Source of the DNA: Allochromatium humboldtianum
GTDB lineage: Bacteria; Pseudomonadota; Gammaproteobacteria; Chromatiales; Chromatiaceae
Length of the DNA stretch: 64,000 nucleotides
Direction: 5' to 3'
NCBI RefSeq assembly: GCF_013385175.1
Contig: NZ_JABZEO010000002.1
Coordinates: 124,001-188,000 of the forward strand
Shown: positions 33,194-41,434 of the stretch, piece after piece
How positions within the stretch are numbered: position 1 is the stretch's first letter
Layout: each line of letters opens with the position of its first letter
Program-made: the position numbers and the translations under genes
Notes under the pieces: generated by a model
Told to the model about the DNA's origin: nothing
Database searches by the model: none
Seen by the model: only the letters and a program-made list of their open reading frames with translations

Positions 33194-33817
33194 TCACGAT
33201 TGATCATGTTTGGAGGCGTCTTCCGGCGACCAGCTCCGACGAAAGCGCTGAAACTCGTGTCGATAGCTCTGGGCATCGCCATACTCGAAGAAGTGGGCCG
33301 TATAGCGGTGCGGGTCGACCGTGCGCTGGGCATGTTTGATCGGACACCAGTACCGCTCGGTGCGAGCGACCACTTCACGGGCATACTCCATCAACTGGTT
33401 GGCGTAGCCGCAATAGAGACAGTTCAGTTTCTCGATGCCGTTGAGATAGGCGAGCCGATGCCGGTCGAGCCTGAAATACGCGCCACGCCGAACTCTGGGA
33501 ATGCGATAGATACGAAAACAGACGTGCTGATACAGCGTCAGCGCGGCGTCGAGCAGCAGCAAGGGAACGATCATGCCGTAGATGAAGGGGGCCGACAGGA
33601 GGTAGGCGACCGGAGCCTGTCGCAGATAGCGCCACACGCCGGTCCGCTGCTGTCGATGCCAGAGTCGCATTCCCTGCTCGAACACGACCTTGCCGCGTTG
33701 CAGTGAATAGCGAAACTGCTCGCGACTGTCCGCGAGCAGACGGTCGAACTCCTGATCGAGCTCGCGCTGAGTCGCGCGTAGCCGGACCAGGATCTCATCC
33801 AGCGCTGTCTTGCCCAT
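33194..33817 (-). CDS. Conserved hypothetical protein with a membrane segment and a Cys motif
   Basis: 207 residues. The first 60 are helical and charged. A hydrophobic stretch (about 68-92, QAPVAYLLSAPFIYGMIVPLLLL) could insert in the membrane. A conserved-looking block follows (IEKLNCLYCGYANQLMEYARE), with CxxC near 132-135 and a third Cys near 155 (YWCPIKHAQ), perhaps a metal site. I recognise the arrangement as a family of uncharacterised proteobacterial proteins but know no function. The upstream 220 bp contain no supported gene. Confidence 0.7.
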   Translation of the reverse strand: MGKTALDEILVRLRATQRELDQEFDRLLADSREQFRYSLQRGKVVFEQGMRLWHRQQRTGVWRYLRQAPVAYLLSAPFIYGMIVPLLLLDAALTLYQHVCFRIYRIPRVRRGAYFRLDRHRLAYLNGIEKLNCLYCGYANQLMEYAREVVARTERYWCPIKHAQRTVDPHRYTAHFFEYGDAQSYRHEFQRFRRSWSPEDASKHDQS

Positions 33818-34040
33818 CCTGTCCTCCAGAGGTCGCGAGGCGACTCAAATCACTCAGCCCCTGGCGTGGACGATTGGCGCTCACAGCCTGGACGCCAATG
33901 CCTGACGCGCGGGGGATTCTAACACTGACTCCCCCGGCCTTCTTCTCGAACACCGGCAGTGCCGGGTTCTCCAGCACCGCCACATACGCGACGAGACGGC
34001 GTGTCGACTGTTCTGACGGCTGAACCAAGCGGCCCAGAGC
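33818..34040. other. Intergenic region between two leftward genes
   Basis: It contains a frame at 33795-34028 whose codons look partly coding (minus strand, VLENPALPVFEKKAGG) but which has no ribosome site and overlaps the next start. I do not call it a gene. Confidence 0.3.
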
Positions 34041-34904
34041 CTACTCAGCATAGCGCTCCAGGAAGGCTTCATAGTCGTCGAAACCGACGATCCGGCGCAG
34101 TTCGCCGAAGGAGACGCGCGTTCCCGGCGTGCGCCCGGCCTGGAGATCGGCCAGCGCCCCTTGCATCGCCGCCACGGCGCTGCTGAGCAGACTCAGCGGA
34201 TAGGCCGCGAGCCGATAGCCCATCTCAGCCAGGCGTTTGGGCGGCAGCCAGGGTGTCAGACCGTCCTCCAGCATGTTGGCCATCGGCCAGCCGGGCACCA
34301 CACGGCAGAAGCGCTCCATCTCCTGTTCATCACGCGGGGCCTCCAGGAACAGCACCTCAGCGCCCAGATCGGCGAACGCCTGCACGCGCCATAGCGCCTC
34401 GTCGAGTCCCACGGCACTGCGCGCATCGGTGCGGGCCACGATCACCAGATCCGCGCCGGCCTCGCGCGCCTCGACGGCCGCACGGATGCGCCGTAACGCT
34501 TCCGAACGCTCGACCACCGCCTTGACCCCGGTATGTCCGCAGCGCTTGGGCGCGACCTGATCCTCGATCATGATTCCGGCAAAGCCGGCGGCGGCATACT
34601 GCTCGACGGTGCGACGTACGTTGGCCGGGTTGCCGTGTCCGGTATCGCCGTCGCCGATGACTGGGATGTCGACCGCCTGACAGATGGAGCGCCCCTGGTC
34701 GAGCATCTCGGTGACGGTGATCAGGCCGGTGTCGGGCAAGGCCAGTCGCGCGGCGGAGACGGCAAAGCCGCTCATGAAGGTCAGCGGAAAACCGGCCTGC
34801 GCGATCAGGCGCGCCGAGAGCGCATCGAAGCAGCAGGGCATGAGCTGGAGCTGATCGCGGGCGAGCAGGGCGCGCAGACGGGCGGCTGGTGTTGAATCAG
34901 GCAT
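34041..34904 (-). CDS. Isocitrate lyase/PEP mutase-superfamily enzyme
   Basis: 287 residues from ATG 34904. The superfamily landmarks are visible: a metal-binding Asp cluster in VIGDGDTGHGNP, IEDQVAPKRCGHTG (the catalytic-loop motif K-R/K-C-G-H near 122) and VARTDARSA. The fold and motifs fit oxaloacetate decarboxylases, 2-methylisocitrate lyases or carboxyphosphonoenolpyruvate mutases. I cannot fix the substrate. It lies just after the tautomerase gene with a 33-bp gap, so the two may be co-transcribed. Confidence 0.85.
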   Translation of the reverse strand: MPDSTPAARLRALLARDQLQLMPCCFDALSARLIAQAGFPLTFMSGFAVSAARLALPDTGLITVTEMLDQGRSICQAVDIPVIGDGDTGHGNPANVRRTVEQYAAAGFAGIMIEDQVAPKRCGHTGVKAVVERSEALRRIRAAVEAREAGADLVIVARTDARSAVGLDEALWRVQAFADLGAEVLFLEAPRDEQEMERFCRVVPGWPMANMLEDGLTPWLPPKRLAEMGYRLAAYPLSLLSSAVAAMQGALADLQAGRTPGTRVSFGELRRIVGFDDYEAFLERYAE

Positions 34905-34937
34905 CGGGGGTCCAGTGAGGCGCATGATTCGAGGGCC

Positions 34938-35282
34938 TCAGAAGGTGGCGTTGTTCCACCCGAACAGATGTCGGGGCGAGGCGGCGAACTCGATGTAGAC
35001 CCGCTCGGGCGGGATGGACAGCGTTTCGTTGAGCAGACCACAGAGGGCGCGTGAGAACTCCGGTGTCCGCGACTCGGGCAGGCCCAGGCTCTTGAGTTCC
35101 AGATAGGCGGCCGGATCAGCCGTCCCGGCAAACAGCAGGTCGCGCCCGCTCTCCAGGATCACCATGACATAGGATTCGGGCTTGCCGAGAAGCTCAGCGA
35201 CCATGCGCGAGGCATGGGCCAGCAGTTCGGGGCGAGACTCGGGAGCGATCTCGACGTTGGTCAGCAGGCGAAGAGTAGGCAT
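34938..35282 (-). CDS. MIF-family tautomerase
   Basis: 114 residues, the usual size of macrophage migration inhibitory factor-like proteins. Pro follows the initiator Met (MPTLRLLTN), the N-terminal catalytic Pro-1. Conserved elements: a segment ESYVMVILE, a central FAGT, and the C-terminal VYIEFAASPRHLFGWNNATF (in part). The likely activity is phenylpyruvate-type tautomerisation; physiological role unknown. A Fur-like site lies 99 bp upstream, facing the other way. Confidence 0.88.
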   Translation of the reverse strand: MPTLRLLTNVEIAPESRPELLAHASRMVAELLGKPESYVMVILESGRDLLFAGTADPAAYLELKSLGLPESRTPEFSRALCGLLNETLSIPPERVYIEFAASPRHLFGWNNATF

Positions 35283-35380
35283 GGGCGAATCCTCATGACG
35301 ATGACAAGGCGCTCAGGATAGCGCGCGAGCGGCTGACTGTCCGGGTTCGGAAAATCGATTGACAGGGGACGTTTTTGAGA

Positions 35381-35399
35381 TAAGATGAGAATCATTATC
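35381..35399. promoter_or_regulatory. Fur-box-like site
   Basis: TAAGATGAGAATCATTATC matches 15 of 19 positions of the classical Fur consensus. It lies in the 196-bp gap between the divergent tautomerase gene and the small rightward gene at 35479, so it may place the latter under iron control. Confidence 0.65.
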
Positions 35400-35478
35400 A
35401 AATAGACCCGCCAGCCACTCCAGACCGGATCGCCAAGCCGGGTGTTTCCTCAACCGTTACTCTCGGGAGAAACACGCC

Positions 35479-35763
35479 ATGTCCGCCCTGACCCACCACC
35501 TGGAACTCGACGACCTCACGCGCCTGGAAGCGTCGCGCTTGCGCCGACGCCTCGCCGATCTCATCCATCAGTACGTTCACAAGCGCTCGGTCGCGCTGGC
35601 CGAGACGATCTTGTGCCATATCGAGGCGCTGTGCCTGCATCCTACGGATTGTCGGGAGCCCGATCAGCTGTGTGCCTATCGTCGGCTGGCCTGTCACTGG
35701 CGTTGCCTCGCCGAGGTGCAGCGTCTGCGCGAGCAACAGGGTGATTCGGGTTGGCGGCCTTGA
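35479..35763 (+). CDS. Small Cys-containing protein, probably Fur-regulated
   Basis: 94 residues, helical and soluble, with five Cys residues (including ILCHIEALCLHP, TDCREPDQLCAYR and CHWRC). The spacing could allow metal or haem binding but no known motif is complete. I do not recognise the family. The ribosome site is GGGAG. A Fur-like box is 80-100 bp upstream, and a short membrane-protein gene follows 43 bp after the stop. Iron-dependent expression of both genes is a reasonable inference. Confidence 0.65.
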   Translation: MSALTHHLELDDLTRLEASRLRRRLADLIHQYVHKRSVALAETILCHIEALCLHPTDCREPDQLCAYRRLACHWRCLAEVQRLREQQGDSGWRP

Positions 35764-35806
35764 GCGGATGGATCGGGTGCCATTCATGAAGACACAGGAG
35801 TGGGTG

Positions 35807-35950
35807 ATGACTTCGAGACCGCTTCAGCCATCCGCCATCCGACGCTGGGTTCCCTGGAGCCAAATGTTGAGCACGGGTTTCGTTGCACCGCTGTTGCTTA
35901 TTGGTGTGGTTCTCGGCGGGTTCTTCTGGTCCGTACCACCTGTGCCCTAG
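35807..35950 (+). CDS. Very small membrane protein
   Basis: 47 residues from ATG 35807 (AGGAG 6 bp upstream; earlier in-frame ATGs at 35768 and 35786 lack such a site). One transmembrane helix (about residues 20-40, LSTGFVAPLLLIGVVLGGFFW) precedes a short tail ending in PPVP. It directly follows the Cys-rich small gene and probably shares its Fur-type control. Its stop codon lies at the left end of the MITE-like element. Confidence 0.5.
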   Translation: MTSRPLQPSAIRRWVPWSQMLSTGFVAPLLLIGVVLGGFFWSVPPVP

Positions 35951-36056
35951 TACCTCGCACCGGATATGAGCCAGATAACCAAAGCCAGCAAAATGGGTGA
36001 GTTCGTGGCCTTGGGGCGATCAGATTATCCGGGACATTATCGGTGCGAGGTACTAG
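35947..36056. mobile_element. 110-bp MITE-like element
   Basis: 16-bp perfect terminal inverted repeats: CTAGTACCTCGCACCG (35947-35962) and its complement (36041-36056). The outer CTAG is palindromic, so a 4-bp target duplication is possible. The inner sequences (GGATATGAG..AGATAA against GGATAAT) extend the pairing imperfectly. There is no coding capacity. It looks like an internally deleted insertion sequence. Confidence 0.75.
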
Positions 36057-36132
36057 CCGGTTGAGCGAAGCGCGGAGGGTTCGACTGTCCTGTGACGGTG
36101 CCCGGCGATGGCGTCATGGAGGCCACCCGGCT

Positions 36133-37098
36133 TCAATCCGTCGCCTCCCGTCCCGCCAGCTCCAGCAGCCCATCGGCCAAACGGGCGATGGCCTCGGCGT
36201 GGGTCAGTCGGGCGCGCCAGGACTCAGGAATGGCCTCTACGCCATAGTAGGCCCCGGCCAGTTGGCCATAGATGGCCCCGGTGGTGTCGGCATCCTCGCC
36301 CAGATTGACCGCCTTGAGCGCCCCGTCTGCGAAGCTGTCGCTGGTGTGGAAGGCCCACAGCGCCGCTTCGAGCGCCTGGACCACATAGCCGGTGCCTCGG
36401 ATGTCTGGAGGATGGCGCTCTTTGAAGGAACCGGCGGCGATCGTGGCGATGGCGGGGGCCAGGGGTGTTTGGTTCCAGTCGACGCCCACGGGGGCGAAGT
36501 GGGGGGCGAGCAGCACGGGCTTCTCCACGCCCTGGTGGGCGCCGATGAGGAGTCCAGCATAGTAGCGGCAGGCATCGACCGCCTCAGCGGCACCGTGCGT
36601 GGTGCGCGACATCTGCCCGGCCTGTTCCACGGCGGCGACCGGATCACGGGCGAAGGCCAGTGGGATCGGGGCCAGCCGCATCAGCGAGCCGTTGCCGGCG
36701 GTGTGGGGATCGGTCGCGCCGGCGAAGGGGTCGCCGGTGTCGATGAAGCGGTTCAGGGCACTGGCCACGGTGTTCCCGATGTCGAAGCAGCGCCCGGTGC
36801 TGCTCCAATAGCCCTCGTCCCGCCAGCGCCGGTAGCGGCGCATTTGATCGGCGGCCTCGAAGCCCCGGCATTCGATCAGGCTCTCGGCCAGACACAGGGC
36901 CATCGAGGTGTCGTCGGTCCATTGGCCGGGGGCGAGCCGGAAGGGACCGCCGCCGATCATGTCCGTGATCGGCGCGAAGGTGCCGGGACGGGTGAACTCC
37001 AGCGTGGTGCCGAGTGCGTCGCCAGCGGCCAGTCCCAGCAGGGCCCCGTGATAGCGGGCGCGGAGCCTGGGCGTACCTGAAGCCTTGTCAGTGCGCAT
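36133..37098 (-). CDS. ADP-ribosylglycohydrolase (DraG-like)
   Basis: 321 residues from ATG 37098. Signature motifs: LLGLAAGDALGTTLE near 20, QWTDDTSMALCLAESL near 60 (first metal-binding Asp pair) and NLGEDADTTGAIYGQLAGA near 262 (second). This is the ADP-ribosyl-arginine hydrolase fold. It removes ADP-ribose from proteins. In nitrogen fixers DraG reactivates nitrogenase reductase, but no draT or nif gene is in the window, so the target is open. A 35-bp gap separates it from the upstream exported-protein gene. Confidence 0.93.
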   Translation of the reverse strand: MRTDKASGTPRLRARYHGALLGLAAGDALGTTLEFTRPGTFAPITDMIGGGPFRLAPGQWTDDTSMALCLAESLIECRGFEAADQMRRYRRWRDEGYWSSTGRCFDIGNTVASALNRFIDTGDPFAGATDPHTAGNGSLMRLAPIPLAFARDPVAAVEQAGQMSRTTHGAAEAVDACRYYAGLLIGAHQGVEKPVLLAPHFAPVGVDWNQTPLAPAIATIAAGSFKERHPPDIRGTGYVVQALEAALWAFHTSDSFADGALKAVNLGEDADTTGAIYGQLAGAYYGVEAIPESWRARLTHAEAIARLADGLLELAGREATD

Positions 37099-37133
37099 GG
37101 GGATGTCCTCGATGGTCCGGTTAGCCGGATCGG

Positions 37134-37595
37134 CTAGCGATAGAACAGCGACACGATCGTCTGGCCTGGTGCACTGGATCCGCCGGGGACATAGTGGAGA
37201 GAGGCGGTGCGATACTCCGGCCAGTCCCAGCCATAGGCCGACTGGCGTCGATCCTGACGGTGCGGTGCTCCGAGTACGTGCGAGACGGTCGGAAGCAGGG
37301 CGCGGGTCTGATCCGGACCGGGGATCCGGAGCAGGAGCGAGGCGACACGCGGACTGTCGGGATGGGTCTCGACCTGGAGGGTGACGGCGCCGTAGCGACC
37401 CTCGAAGAGCGCACATCCGGTATTCATGGGCGCGACAGGGTGCAGATAGTCCAGGCGCGGCACCGGCTGATCCTGGCGAATGTCGTCGAGGATCCGCTCG
37501 ACCTCAGTTACGGCATCGGCCTGAACGGTCCCGAACAGCAGGAACGTGAGCAGCAGGCTCCACAGCGCCCCGCGTGACAGTGTCGTGAATGGCAT
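37134..37595 (-). CDS. Hypothetical exported protein
   Basis: 153 residues with a clear signal peptide (LWSLLLTFLLFGTVQADA, cleavage near 27). The mature part has a possible beta-rich fold (YGAVTLQVETHPDSPRVASLLL) and an aromatic C-terminus (HYVPGG, TIVSLFYR). No family recognised. It sits between the membrane protein gene upstream (40-bp gap) and the DraG-like gene downstream, all leftward, possibly one operon. Confidence 0.65.
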   Translation of the reverse strand: MPFTTLSRGALWSLLLTFLLFGTVQADAVTEVERILDDIRQDQPVPRLDYLHPVAPMNTGCALFEGRYGAVTLQVETHPDSPRVASLLLRIPGPDQTRALLPTVSHVLGAPHRQDRRQSAYGWDWPEYRTASLHYVPGGSSAPGQTIVSLFYR

Positions 37596-37634
37596 GGTTC
37601 TGTTCTCCAGTGGTTTGGTCGTGATCGCAACGCC

Positions 37635-38636
37635 TCAGTCGCCCGAGCCAGTCTGATCGCCCTGATCGCGCATCAGCAGCGACAGCAACCGTCCACGCAC
37701 CGCCCGCCACGCCAGCCAGGACAGATACCCCAGCGCCAGTAGGCTGAAGCCGAGCAACGCCCAGTCCGCGTCGGAGAAGACCTCGTAGTGACGATAGCGC
37801 TCCTGGGGGCGGATGTAGGAGGTCCGTTCTTCCAGGGCAGCCAACACCAGCGACACCAGGATACCGGCATTGACCAGCAGCACGACATAGCCGAACAGCG
37901 GAATCAGCCACAGCGTGGCCAGCGCGAAGGCCATGACCAGGATCGGCGCGAACAGGTCCAGATCGAATTCATCGTGCGCGGTGAACAGCATGAAGGCCGC
38001 CAGCAGGATCAGCACGGAGTGCCCCAGATAGGACGGCAGGGGTGAGCGCGCCGCTGTGCGCTCGGGCGTGTGGTACCGCTGCATGAAGTGTCGTGCCAGA
38101 GTCTCGACCTGCGCGAAGTTTTCGGGTGTGCAGTAGACCTCCATCAGCGGTCGCCAGGCGTTGCGAAAGATCAGCCGATGGACGCGCGGCTGGACCTGGA
38201 GACTGAAACTGCCGCGCCAATCGAGCCGCTCGCTTTCACGGGCGCGGGCGGTCAGTCCAGCCCCCATCGTGCCCGGCTGACCGCTCGCTGCGCCCCCGAG
38301 CACGGTGAGCCGATTGATGAGTCGGCTGGTGCGATCGATGGTCTCCTGGTGGATCCCCTGGGCATCGAACGTATAGCGCGTGCGCAGACGGTTGCCGAAG
38401 ACGATCAGGGCGATCAGCACGAAGCTGACGAACATCCCCAAGCCGATCAAGGCCAAGATCCCCACCAGGGGCGGAATGTCGTCCCAGTCGCCCTGGGCGC
38501 CCAGGATGACGCTCATGAAGAGGCTGGAGATCAGTGCCGCCAGACCGCAGACCAGGGCCAGGGTCTTGAGCAGACGCGGGTTGGTCGCCAGCGGGATGTC
38601 GATTTCCCAGACGACGGGAGGCGAGGGTGGCTTCAT
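37635..38636 (-). CDS. Hypothetical multi-pass membrane protein
   Basis: 333 residues. Hydrophobic helices near 28-46, 57-85, 215-230, 236-265 and 295-315. A cytoplasmic-looking insert of about 110 residues lies between helices 2 and 3 (RARESERLDWRGSFSLQVQP, a PH-like strand pattern). There is no transporter or enzyme signature. It is the first of a three-gene leftward series with an exported protein and the DraG-like gene. The name-giving family is unknown to me. Confidence 0.65.
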   Translation of the reverse strand: MKPPSPPVVWEIDIPLATNPRLLKTLALVCGLAALISSLFMSVILGAQGDWDDIPPLVGILALIGLGMFVSFVLIALIVFGNRLRTRYTFDAQGIHQETIDRTSRLINRLTVLGGAASGQPGTMGAGLTARARESERLDWRGSFSLQVQPRVHRLIFRNAWRPLMEVYCTPENFAQVETLARHFMQRYHTPERTAARSPLPSYLGHSVLILLAAFMLFTAHDEFDLDLFAPILVMAFALATLWLIPLFGYVVLLVNAGILVSLVLAALEERTSYIRPQERYRHYEVFSDADWALLGFSLLALGYLSWLAWRAVRGRLLSLLMRDQGDQTGSGD

Positions 38637-39043
38637 GTGGCGACGGTGACCCGGAGTGTCATCGTCGCTCAGGATGCGTGGCGGGACTCCAAGTCGCCCC
38701 CACGCCCTCGCGACGAGACAACCTTTAGGCCCGGGTTCGTCCCACTCCGAGGACGGCTGCGGCTCTACGCGCCTACGCCATCCTCTGCGCGAATGACTCT
38801 ACGGTGTGTCGGGTGCGCTTTGCCTACTCGCCTCCACCGCTTCGGGACCGTTGGCCCCTACGCGCTTGCGGCGTTAGGCCCGCGCCTACACCTACCCGGG
38901 ACTACCGGCCCCGCGCTTCGCGCTTCCTTGGCCGGCAGCGCGGGTTCTCGGACGCCATCCCGGCTTCGTGTGTATTCTTCATCTGGCTCCGCACCCGTCA
39001 TCAGGTGCGGTTCTTACGCATGATCCGCTTGGAGGCTTCAGAC
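38637..39043. other. Intergenic region of 0.4 kb
   Basis: GC-rich, no supported gene. A hairpin CGCACC-CGTCATCA-GGTGCG lies near 38992-39011. The middle has skewed, low-complexity sequence (many CCTACGC/CGCTTCG words) and looks like a degraded repeat. GGAGG at 39031-39035 is the ribosome site of the next gene. Confidence 0.4.
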
Positions 39044-40087
39044 ATGCTCGCGATGTACCACTCCCCTGTCACTCGGCTCCTGCCGGGTCTGATTCTGGCC
39101 TTGACCGCGTTCGCGGCCCCAGCCCAGTTCGATCCCCCAACCTATCAAGGCGGACGTGGACAATGGCAGTGGGAAGGGAATGTCGCCAAGACCTTCTTCG
39201 ACAACGGACTGGCCATCGCGATCGCCTTTCCGCCCGATGATGATTGCGATACCGCCTACTTCGGTCTCATCGGCAACGATCAGGTCACGTCGATGACCTT
39301 CACCATCGACCAGAGCCAATACAACACGCTCGACGTCGAAGCGGTCGATACCGGTGACGGCACGCCGCTGATCGGCTTCCCGCTCTCGGACAAGGCGCTC
39401 TACGACCTCAAGCGCGGCCAGATCCTGCGCGTGCGCACCGACCAGGGCAATCTGAACGTGGGACTCACGGGTACGGCGCTGGCGTTCAACAACGCCTATG
39501 GCAACTGTCTCCTCATGCTCCAAAGGACGACGCTGCAACCGAGCCACAGCCGTCCCAAATCCGAGCAGGCATTGGCCCCCACCAAGCCGTCCGCGCCCGA
39601 CAAACTCTCGCGCATCGACCTGGAGAACGGGACGGTGATCGTCATGTTCTCAGGCGAGTTCGAGGCTGGGGATGGACAACGGATCATCGCGGCCCTGGAG
39701 GAGAACGAGGCGGCGGCCCTCGGGCTCAACAGCGTCGGCGGGCTGGTCTCGGAAGCGCAGATGGTCGGCTACTATCTGCGCAGCCACAATCTCGACACGA
39801 TCGCCGGTGAGGTATGCGCCAGTGCCTGCACCTTCGCACTGGCTGGCGGCGTGGATCGATTGGCCATCAATGGGGCGCGCATCGGTCTGCACCAGTCCTA
39901 TGCACCCGGCGGCGGCAGCCTGGAGGATGGTCAGCGTCTGGTCGGCAACTACATCCGCTACTTCCAGAGCATGGGGGTGGATGCGGAGGTGGTGGCCTTG
40001 GCGGCGACCATGCCCAGTGAGGGCATCCGCTGGCTCGATCCCGAGCGGGCGATGGAATTGAAGCTTATCGGGGATGTTTTGCCCTGA
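39044..40087 (+). CDS. Exported ClpP/crotonase-fold protein (COG3904-like)
   Basis: 347 residues from ATG 39044 (GGAGG 8 bp upstream). An N-terminal signal peptide (LLPGLILALTAFAAPAQ) precedes a beta-rich domain (about 30-150). The C-terminal domain resembles COG3904-type periplasmic proteins with a ClpP-like fold: a Gly-rich strand (ALGLNSVGGLVSEAQMVGYY), the GEVCASACTFALAGG block with a possible Ser nucleophile, and IGLHQSYAPGG with a possible catalytic His. It may be a periplasmic protease or a structural relative. Proteolytic activity is unproven. Confidence 0.75.
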   Translation: MLAMYHSPVTRLLPGLILALTAFAAPAQFDPPTYQGGRGQWQWEGNVAKTFFDNGLAIAIAFPPDDDCDTAYFGLIGNDQVTSMTFTIDQSQYNTLDVEAVDTGDGTPLIGFPLSDKALYDLKRGQILRVRTDQGNLNVGLTGTALAFNNAYGNCLLMLQRTTLQPSHSRPKSEQALAPTKPSAPDKLSRIDLENGTVIVMFSGEFEAGDGQRIIAALEENEAAALGLNSVGGLVSEAQMVGYYLRSHNLDTIAGEVCASACTFALAGGVDRLAINGARIGLHQSYAPGGGSLEDGQRLVGNYIRYFQSMGVDAEVVALAATMPSEGIRWLDPERAMELKLIGDVLP

Positions 40088-40110
40088 AGCCACACCGGAG
40101 ACCCTATCCC

Positions 40111-40434
40111 ATGCGTCGACTCGCCCTGTTTGTCCGGCTGCCGGCAGTCTGTTCTATCCTGATGATCGCGGGTCCGGCATGGCCCGATCCCGCGCCTCAA
40201 CCGCTGCTCAAGCGCGGGAGCTGTCCGAGCGGCTATTACGTCAGCGGGAACTATTGCACGCCCGGCTCGAATGCGCGGTTCGCGGTCGAGAAGCGGGGGA
40301 GCTGCCCCAGCGGTTATCACGTCAGCGGTGACTACTGTCTGTCGGGGGCGTCGGGTCGGGCGGCGATTCCAAAGATCGGCTCCTGTCCTTCGGGCTGGAT
40401 TGTGAGCGGCGATTATTGTCTGGAACGGCGCTGA
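40111..40434 (+). CDS. Exported protein with three Cys-Pro-Ser-Gly repeats
   Basis: 107 residues with a signal peptide (LPAVCSILMIAGPAWPDPA, cleavage near 29). The mature protein is built from three copies of a unit GSCPSG-xx-VSG-x-YC (near 37, 66 and 92 onward), each with two Cys, joined by 20-residue linkers. Each pair probably forms a disulphide. I know no function. It follows the ClpP-fold gene after 23 bp and may be co-expressed with it. Confidence 0.7.
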   Translation: MRRLALFVRLPAVCSILMIAGPAWPDPAPQPLLKRGSCPSGYYVSGNYCTPGSNARFAVEKRGSCPSGYHVSGDYCLSGASGRAAIPKIGSCPSGWIVSGDYCLERR

Positions 40435-40555
40435 CCGGCGGCGCTGTTTGTGGCCGGTGTGCTGTTCGATGTCCCGGCCCTGAAGGCGCTGTTTCGGATC
40501 GTCCTGGAAGCGCCGTCCTGAGTTCGGCGTCGATCTATTCCATGAGGAAGCGGCG

Positions 40556-40960
40556 ATGTCGCTGACCGACCGACGCCGGGGATACCGCTATGCGGGCGTC
40601 CTCTTCTCCGAGGATGGGCGCGAACTTCAACAAAACGGTCAGCGCTATCGCGAGTGCGCGTTTCCGGCGCGGGCCGAACGACGCTTCCGGGTCTGGCTGG
40701 TCGTGGTGTTGCTCGGTACCTTTCCGGGCATTCCGTTGTTGGCGGCGGCGGGGTTTCAGGCGGATCTGCTGTGGATCGTCGCGCCCTGGCTCGTACTGGT
40801 CTATTGGCTGCATCGGCGTATCCATGCCTGCCCGCGCTGCGGTGGCTCTTCGCGTGTGCTCAAGACGCCGCACATGGGTTCGCCGGTGCTCTATCTCTGT
40901 CCGCGCTGCCGGACGTTCTTCGAGCATGGCCAGATCGATGGCGGCTGGCCCTGGAAGTGA
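40556..40960 (+). CDS. Small membrane protein with a zinc ribbon
   Basis: 134 residues. Two hydrophobic segments (about 46-64, WLVVVLLGTFPGIPLLAAAG, and 71-85, LLWIVAPWLVLVYWL) are followed by a C-terminal ribbon with CPRCGG near 92 and CPRCRTFF near 118, likely binding zinc on the cytoplasmic side. No family name. GAGGAA precedes the start. The DUF1648-like pseudogene begins 13 bp after its stop. Confidence 0.65.
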   Translation: MSLTDRRRGYRYAGVLFSEDGRELQQNGQRYRECAFPARAERRFRVWLVVVLLGTFPGIPLLAAAGFQADLLWIVAPWLVLVYWLHRRIHACPRCGGSSRVLKTPHMGSPVLYLCPRCRTFFEHGQIDGGWPWK

Positions 40961-40973
40961 ACAGGCATCGAGG

Positions 40974-41404
40974 ATGCGTCTGGCCCTGTATCTGAGCGTT
41001 TTCGCCAACCTGATCCTGGCCCTGGAGTCCTGGAACCTCCTGCCCGAGCGGGTGGCGATCCACTTCGGCGCGGGCGGCGTCCCGGATGGCTGGGGATCGA
41101 GTCTGACGGCGACGGGTCTGAGCGTGGGCCTGTCGTTGCTGCTGTTCGGGGTGCTGACGTGCAGTGCCGATCTGGTGCGACGGGTGCACGGCTTCACGAG
41201 CGACTCCAAGCGTTCGGCACGGCGCTGTTCGGGTTTCTGTTGGTGGCCGAGTGGCTGACCTTGCAGGCCAATCTGGCCGATCCGGTGCGCCTCGATGAGC
41301 CGCTGTTTCTTACAGCGCTCGGGAGCTTTCTTGCCTATACCCTGTACTGGACCTGGAGCTTGATGCGAGCTTTCCGGATGCCGTCGTCGAGCGGATCGGT
41401 CTGA
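40974..41404 (+). pseudogene. DUF1648-like membrane protein, decayed
   Basis: The 5' part reads MRLALYLSVFANLILALE, LPERVAIHFGAGGVPDGWGS and SLLLFGVLT, typical of DUF1648 proteins. Then the expected central segment is missing. The 3' part continues in another frame from about 41200 (RLQAFGTALFGFLLVAEWLT to LYWTWSLMRAF). The gene has a deletion plus a frameshift and cannot give a full protein. Confidence 0.7.
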
Positions 41405-41434
41405 GCTGGAGCGCCAGGCGGGGAGCCGTCGCCA

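Noticed and set aside
33795-34028. Minus-strand frame of 77 codons
   Set aside because: Partly coding-like composition, but it overlaps the neighbouring start, lacks a ribosome site and matches nothing I recognise.
36043-37080. Rightward frame of 345 codons
   Set aside because: Shadow of the ADP-ribosylglycohydrolase gene, which has both metal-binding signatures on the other strand.
38700-39040. Group II intron domain V-like hairpin (GGCTCCGCACC...GGTGCGGTTC)
   Set aside because: The catalytic bulge and conserved AGC triad are not in place and no reverse transcriptase gene is near.
40440-40522. Possible coding tail (LFVAGVLFDVPALKALFRI)
   Set aside because: Short, without a start, and no reliable family match.
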